From: JBHEMK01 sp046262635
GTDB taxonomy: Bacteria; Actinomycetota; Thermoleophilia; Gaiellales; Gaiellaceae
Length of the DNA: 10,204 nt
NCBI GenBank assembly: GCA_046262635.1
Contig: JBHEMK010000086.1
Coordinates: 1 to 10,204 of the forward strand
Direction of reading: 5' to 3'
This document shows, in pieces, positions 6,791-10,204 of this stretch. Each line of letters opens with the position of its first letter. Positions within the stretch are counted from its first letter, which is position 1. The notes beneath the pieces were generated by a model. It saw only the letters and a list, made by a program, of their open reading frames with translations, searched no databases and was not told the DNA's origin. Made by a program: the position numbers and the translations under genes.

Positions 6791-6799
6791 CCGGCTGGC

Positions 6800-7129
6800 A
6801 TGCCCCTCGATCTGATCGAGTTCCCCGCCGACGACCTCGACCGTGCGCGCCGCTTCTGGGAGACCCTGCTCGGTCTCTCGCTCGACGGGCGGAGCGAAGG
6901 CGAGGGGGACGGCCTGCAGACTCACCGCGGCCCCCCGGCGCTGGGCCTGCACGACCGGGGGGCGGGTCCGGGAGATCGCTTCTCTCTGCCCTATTTCGGC
7001 GTGTCGGAACTGACTCGGGCGCTCGAACTCGTCGTGGAACTCGGAGGCGACGTCGTCCATCCGGGTGACCGCTGGGCGATCTGCCGCGATTCCGAGGGCA
7101 GCCCGTTCGGCCTGACGGCCGCCGAGTGA
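6800..7129 (+). CDS. VOC-superfamily (glyoxalase/dioxygenase fold) protein
   Basis: The 109-residue product is a single vicinal-oxygen-chelate module, with the order beta-alpha-beta-beta-beta expected of the family. The start MPLDLIEFPADDLDRARRFW is typical: a strand, then a helix in which a pair of proteins approach as substrate-bearing domains, continuing ETLLGLSL. The next strands contain ALGLHDRG and FSLPYFGVSEL; the helix ALELVVELGGDVV follows; and the closing element WAICRDSEGSPFGLTA is the common C-terminal signature (xxDPEGNxFxL type). The substrate cannot be told; such short proteins include antibiotic-resistance relatives and many of unknown role. I chose ATG 6800 because the conserved domain begins there; the frame is open 24 codons further up to 6728, but those residues have no family character. 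It is transcribed alone, convergent with the GNAT/zinc-ribbon operon, and 162 bases separate the two stop codons without a clear terminator. Confidence 0.82.
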   Translation: MPLDLIEFPADDLDRARRFWETLLGLSLDGRSEGEGDGLQTHRGPPALGLHDRGAGPGDRFSLPYFGVSELTRALELVVELGGDVVHPGDRWAICRDSEGSPFGLTAAE

Positions 7130-7291
7130 TCGTGCGCCCGTTCAGGATGTGCATCCGCGAGTCCGCGTCGAGAGCTCGGGATGAGCCGGAGCGACGTGCT
7201 TCCGGACGTGCTCACAAGTCTCATCTGAACCCTCCGGGAAGTGGTAGGAGCGACAGTCGCGTGCCGCCGGCCCAGATGACGAACCGGGCGG

Positions 7292-7438
7292 CTACGCCTG
7301 CAGACTCGGATCGTCGGAGAAACCGCACTCCAGACACACGTACCGCGGCATCTCCTCCTCCGCGGCGACGATCCCCATCGTGACACCGCAGGCGGGACAG
7401 ATGGGCGGGCGGTCGTCCTCGTCGGTCTTCCGGATCAC
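7292..7438 (-). CDS. 48-residue zinc-ribbon protein coupled to the GNAT gene
   Basis: GTG 7438 to TAG 7292 encodes 48 residues with two CxxC knuckles: Cys14-Pro-Ala-Cys17 (ICPACGVTMG) and Cys35-Leu-Glu-Cys38 (YVCLECGFSDD). They are separated by 17 residues, the geometry of a zinc-ribbon. The N-terminus is charged (MIRKTDEDDRPP). The GTG overlaps the TGA of the acetyltransferase gene as GTGA, so translation is very probably coupled, and this is the last gene of the gcvPA-gcvPB-GNAT operon. Nearly every third codon position is G or C, as in a real gene here. I cannot assign a family or function; tiny zinc-ribbon proteins of this kind are usually predicted to bind nucleic acid or a protein partner. 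Confidence 0.8.
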   Translation of the reverse strand: MIRKTDEDDRPPICPACGVTMGIVAAEEEMPRYVCLECGFSDDPSLQA

Positions 7439-7893
7439 TGGAGCGCCTTCGCGAGGGCGATGCTCCGGTAGTTCGTCGCCGGGCGCGAGTCAATGTCGTC
7501 GACGATGCGGTCGCCGCGGCCCTCGTACATCGTGATCAGTCGCGCGGCCCCCTCGGCCGTGCCACACACGATCGTTGCCGCGCCTAGCTCCCGTGCCCGC
7601 GGCTCGACGTGGTCGAGCAGGGCCGAGCCGAGCCCCGTGCCGTGGAGCTCGGGCTCGACCCCGAGCTGGCCGAGATCGGCCACGTCCGGCCGGTGGGAGA
7701 GCGCGGGCCGTCTGCCGGGCTCGGCGGCCGAGCCCGGCAGACAGAGCGTCACCGTCACGATGAGGCGCCCTCGCCGGCCCAGCACTCGCCCGCCGAGATC
7801 CGACGGTGGCTGACCTCCTCGCCCTGGTAGGAGGCGACGGAGCGCAACCCGTTCGCTGCAGGCGCGCCCCGTACGCCCGTTGGCGGAGCACAC
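7435..7893 (-). CDS. GNAT-family N-acetyltransferase, N-terminal part frame-disrupted
   Basis: The C-terminal two thirds are a clear GNAT acetyltransferase. VADLGQLGVEPELHGTGLGSALLDHV (near residues 71-96, counted from GTG 7893) holds strand 4 and the acetyl-CoA pyrophosphate loop HGTGLG at 84-89, a variant of the usual R/QxxGxG/A. IVCGTAEGAARLITMYEGRG follows as strand 5 and the next helix, and the protein ends with IDSRPATNYRSIALAKAL. Residues 1-30 from GTG 7893 do not look like a GNAT. Better N-terminal candidates lie in other frames: DLRRLADETRSPS (same frame as the GNAT core, cut off by a TGA at about 7896-7894) and LAELSVLRQRAYGARLQRTG (next frame). So the true start, probably near the gcvPB stop at 7934, is hidden by apparent indels or the gene is damaged. 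The substrate is unknown. A 33-base palindrome lies inside the gene. Confidence 0.72.
   Translation of the reverse strand: MCSANGRTGRACSERVALRRLLPGRGGQPPSDLGGRVLGRRGRLIVTVTLCLPGSAAEPGRRPALSHRPDVADLGQLGVEPELHGTGLGSALLDHVEPRARELGAATIVCGTAEGAARLITMYEGRGDRIVDDIDSRPATNYRSIALAKALQ
7710..7742. repeat. Perfect 33-base inverted repeat inside the GNAT gene
   Basis: The arms GTCTGCCGGGCTCGG and CCGAGCCCGGCAGAC are exact reverse complements of 15 bases around a three-base centre (CGG). On the coding strand it spells the LPGSAAEPGR segment. No T run follows on either side, so it is not a standard terminator. The RNA would form a very stable hairpin within the message. Confidence 0.85.
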
Positions 7894-7933
7894 TCAGCTC
7901 GGCGAGCGAGTCTCGTCGGCGAGGCGGCGGAGG

Positions 7934-9432
7934 TCACACGCCCTTGGGCGCCTCGGCGGCCACCGGCGCCTGCCGCTCCCGGCTCAGGTCGGGATGATCC
8001 TCGAACTGGTATTTCACCACAGGCTGCTTGGCCGCGCGCACCTCGTCGAGACGACGGACCGGCCGGTCGTGGGGAGCGTCCTTGAGCAGCTCCGGGCGCT
8101 CCGCCGCCTCGCCGGCGATCGCGAGCATCGCGTCGACGAAGGCGTCCAGCGTCTCCTTCGCCTCGGTCTCGGTCGGTTCGATCATCAGGGCCTCGGAGAC
8201 GATCAGCGGGAAATAGATCGTCGGCGGGTGGAACCCGTAGTCCATCAGCCGCTTCGCCACGTCGAGCGCCGTCGTCCCGTGCTCACGCTTCAGCGTGCGC
8301 GCGCTGAGTACGAACTCGTGCATGCAGAGACGGTCAAACGGGAGGTCGTAGGCATCCCTCAGCCGTGCCAGCAGGTAGTTCGCGTTCAGCACCGCCACCT
8401 CGGACATCTCCCTCAGCCGCGGCCCGTAGGCGCGGATGAACGCGTAGGAACGCACGAACACCCCGAAAGGGCCGGTGAAGGCGCGCACCTTGCCGATCGA
8501 CTTCGGCCGATCGTAGTCCAGCCCGAATGACCCATCCTCCCTCCGGATGACCGCCGGAACCGGCAGGAACTGCTCGAGCAGCTCGCGGACGGCGATCGGG
8601 CCACCGCCCGGGCCGCCCCCTCCGTGGGGCTGCGAGAACGTCTTGTGCAGGTTGATGTGGACGACGTCGAAGCCCATGTCCCCCGGCCGCGAGATTCCGC
8701 AGACGGCGTTGAGGTTCGCGCCGTCGTAGTACATGAGGGCGCCGGCACCGTGGAAGATTCGCTCGATCTCCTCGATGTTCTCGTCGAACAGCCCCAGGGT
8801 CGACGGGTTCGTGACCATCAGGCCGGCCGTCTGCGGCCCGACCTTGGCGCGGACGTCCTCGACTTCGATGTTGCCGCGCGGGTCGGTCTTGACGCCGACG
8901 AGTGTATAGCCGGCCATCGTAACGCTCGCCGGGTTCGTCCCGTGCGCCGTGTCCGGAACGACGATCTCGCGCCGCTCCCCGTCCTCGCCGCGATCGGCGA
9001 AGTAGGCTCGGAAGAGCATCAGGCCGGTTAGCTCGCCCTGGCTGCCCGCAGCCGGCTGCAGGCTGACGGCGTCCAGCCCGGTCACCTCGGCGAGGATCTC
9101 CTGCAGCCGCCACATCAGCTCGAGCGCGCCCTGTGCGCCCTCCTCTTCCTGCAGTGGATGGAGGTCGCGGAAGCCGGTCAGGGCGACGAGGCGTTCGTTG
9201 ACGCGCGGGTTGTACTTCATGGTGCAGGAGCCGAGTGGATAGAAGCCCGTGTCGATCCCGAAGTTGCGGGTCGAGAGCTCGGTGAAGTGGCGCAGTATCT
9301 CCGGCTCAGCCAGCTCGGGCAGGCGCGGGGGGCGGGAACGGCGGAGCTCGGCCGGGAGCTCAGGCACCGGTAGGCCGTAGCTTGCGATTGCCGACCCGCG
9401 GCGACCGGGCTGCGACTTCTCGTAGATGAGCC

Positions 9433-9436
<4 letters not shown>
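7934..9436 (-). CDS. gcvPB: Glycine dehydrogenase (decarboxylating) subunit 2, P-protein beta half
   Basis: With GcvPA it forms the P-protein of the glycine cleavage system, which decarboxylates glycine and passes the aminomethyl group to lipoyl-GcvH. The 500-residue product is of normal length for a split GcvPB. Landmarks are FYPLGSCTMKYNPRVNE near 66-81, QPAAGSQGELTGL near 127-139, DTAHGTNPAS near 162-171, NPSTLGLFDENIEEI near 210-224, YYDGANLNA near 236-244 (cofactor-binding aspartate) and INLHKTFSQPHGGGGPG near 261-277, where Lys265 is the Schiff-base lysine. The last 40 or so residues are a variable charged tail ending APKGV. GTG 9436 overlaps the gcvPA stop as GTGA, so the two halves are translationally coupled in proportion. 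GcvT and GcvH are not in the window; they may lie upstream beyond the right edge. Confidence 0.95.

Positions 9437-10204
<768 letters not shown>

Larger units (their letters stand above)
6158..6799. other. Long stretch without a convincing intact gene
   Basis: Between the MshEN gene and the VOC gene I see no intact gene, tRNA, repeat array or clear terminator. Open frames exist on both strands, but none matches a family or has a convincing start. The centre (6380-6617) holds a signal-peptide-like start and coherent-looking segments in changing frames, listed separately. On the minus strand about 6616-6703 there is a short coding-like stretch containing VKVQKFRLREVEV. Confidence 0.5.

Noticed and set aside
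6991..7224. Minus-strand 77-residue frame with a strong GGAGG six bases before its ATG (7224)
   Set aside because: It runs antisense to the VOC gene, is serine- and arginine-rich without recognisable features, and the VOC reading is clearly better.
7221..7493. Minus-strand 90-codon frame overlapping the 48-residue zinc-ribbon gene
   Set aside because: Arginine-rich shadow; the zinc-ribbon frame has the cysteine pairs, GC-ending codons and the GTGA overlap.

Overview
The window is very GC-rich. Its codons end almost always in G or C, GTG and TTG starts are common, several starts look leaderless, and many genes overlap by 4 to 14 bases. Together with a bacterial Ku, the split glycine dehydrogenase GcvPA/GcvPB and small actinobacterial-type zinc-ribbon proteins, this points to a high-GC actinobacterium. 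My best guess is a Thermoleophilia-like soil lineage (Gaiellales or Solirubrobacterales type). That placement is an inference from protein style, not from a marker gene.

Layout. (1) Positions 1-3989 hold a minus-strand cluster. In transcription order it is a low-specificity threonine aldolase, a cytoplasmic beta-lactamase-fold serine hydrolase (14-base overlap), a small zinc-ribbon gene whose frame is broken twice, the end-joining protein Ku with a SAP-like tail, and the start of a conserved actinobacterial protein of unknown function that runs off the left edge. (2) A 68-base divergent promoter region separates this cluster from rlmN (plus strand), which appears to be leaderless. (3) A plus-strand gene at 5372-6157 carries a well-formed MshEN domain (a predicted cyclic-di-GMP binding module) without the secretion or pilus ATPase it is normally attached to. 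(4) Positions 6158-6799 hold no convincing intact gene; there are traces of a decayed or mis-sequenced small secreted protein. A small VOC-fold protein follows on the plus strand. (5) From the right edge back to 7292 runs a tightly coupled minus-strand operon: gcvPA (5' end missing), gcvPB, a GNAT acetyltransferase and a 48-residue zinc-ribbon protein. The gcvPA/gcvPB and GNAT/zinc-ribbon junctions are 4-base GTGA overlaps.

How the genes work together. Threonine aldolase releases glycine, and GcvPA/GcvPB is the decarboxylating P-protein of the glycine cleavage system, so the two minus-strand operons could meet at glycine; they are separate transcription units and this link is only an inference. 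Ku is the DNA-end binding half of bacterial non-homologous end joining; no LigD lies in the window. RlmN modifies 23S rRNA and tRNA.

Three places (1399-1584, 6380-6617 and 7800-7938) show recognisable or coherent protein segments jumping between reading frames. Two of them look like paired, compensating single-base indels. This may be assembly error rather than biology and should be settled first. I did not find a clearly new multi-gene system; the most promising novel points are the stand-alone MshEN protein and the small zinc-ribbon genes.
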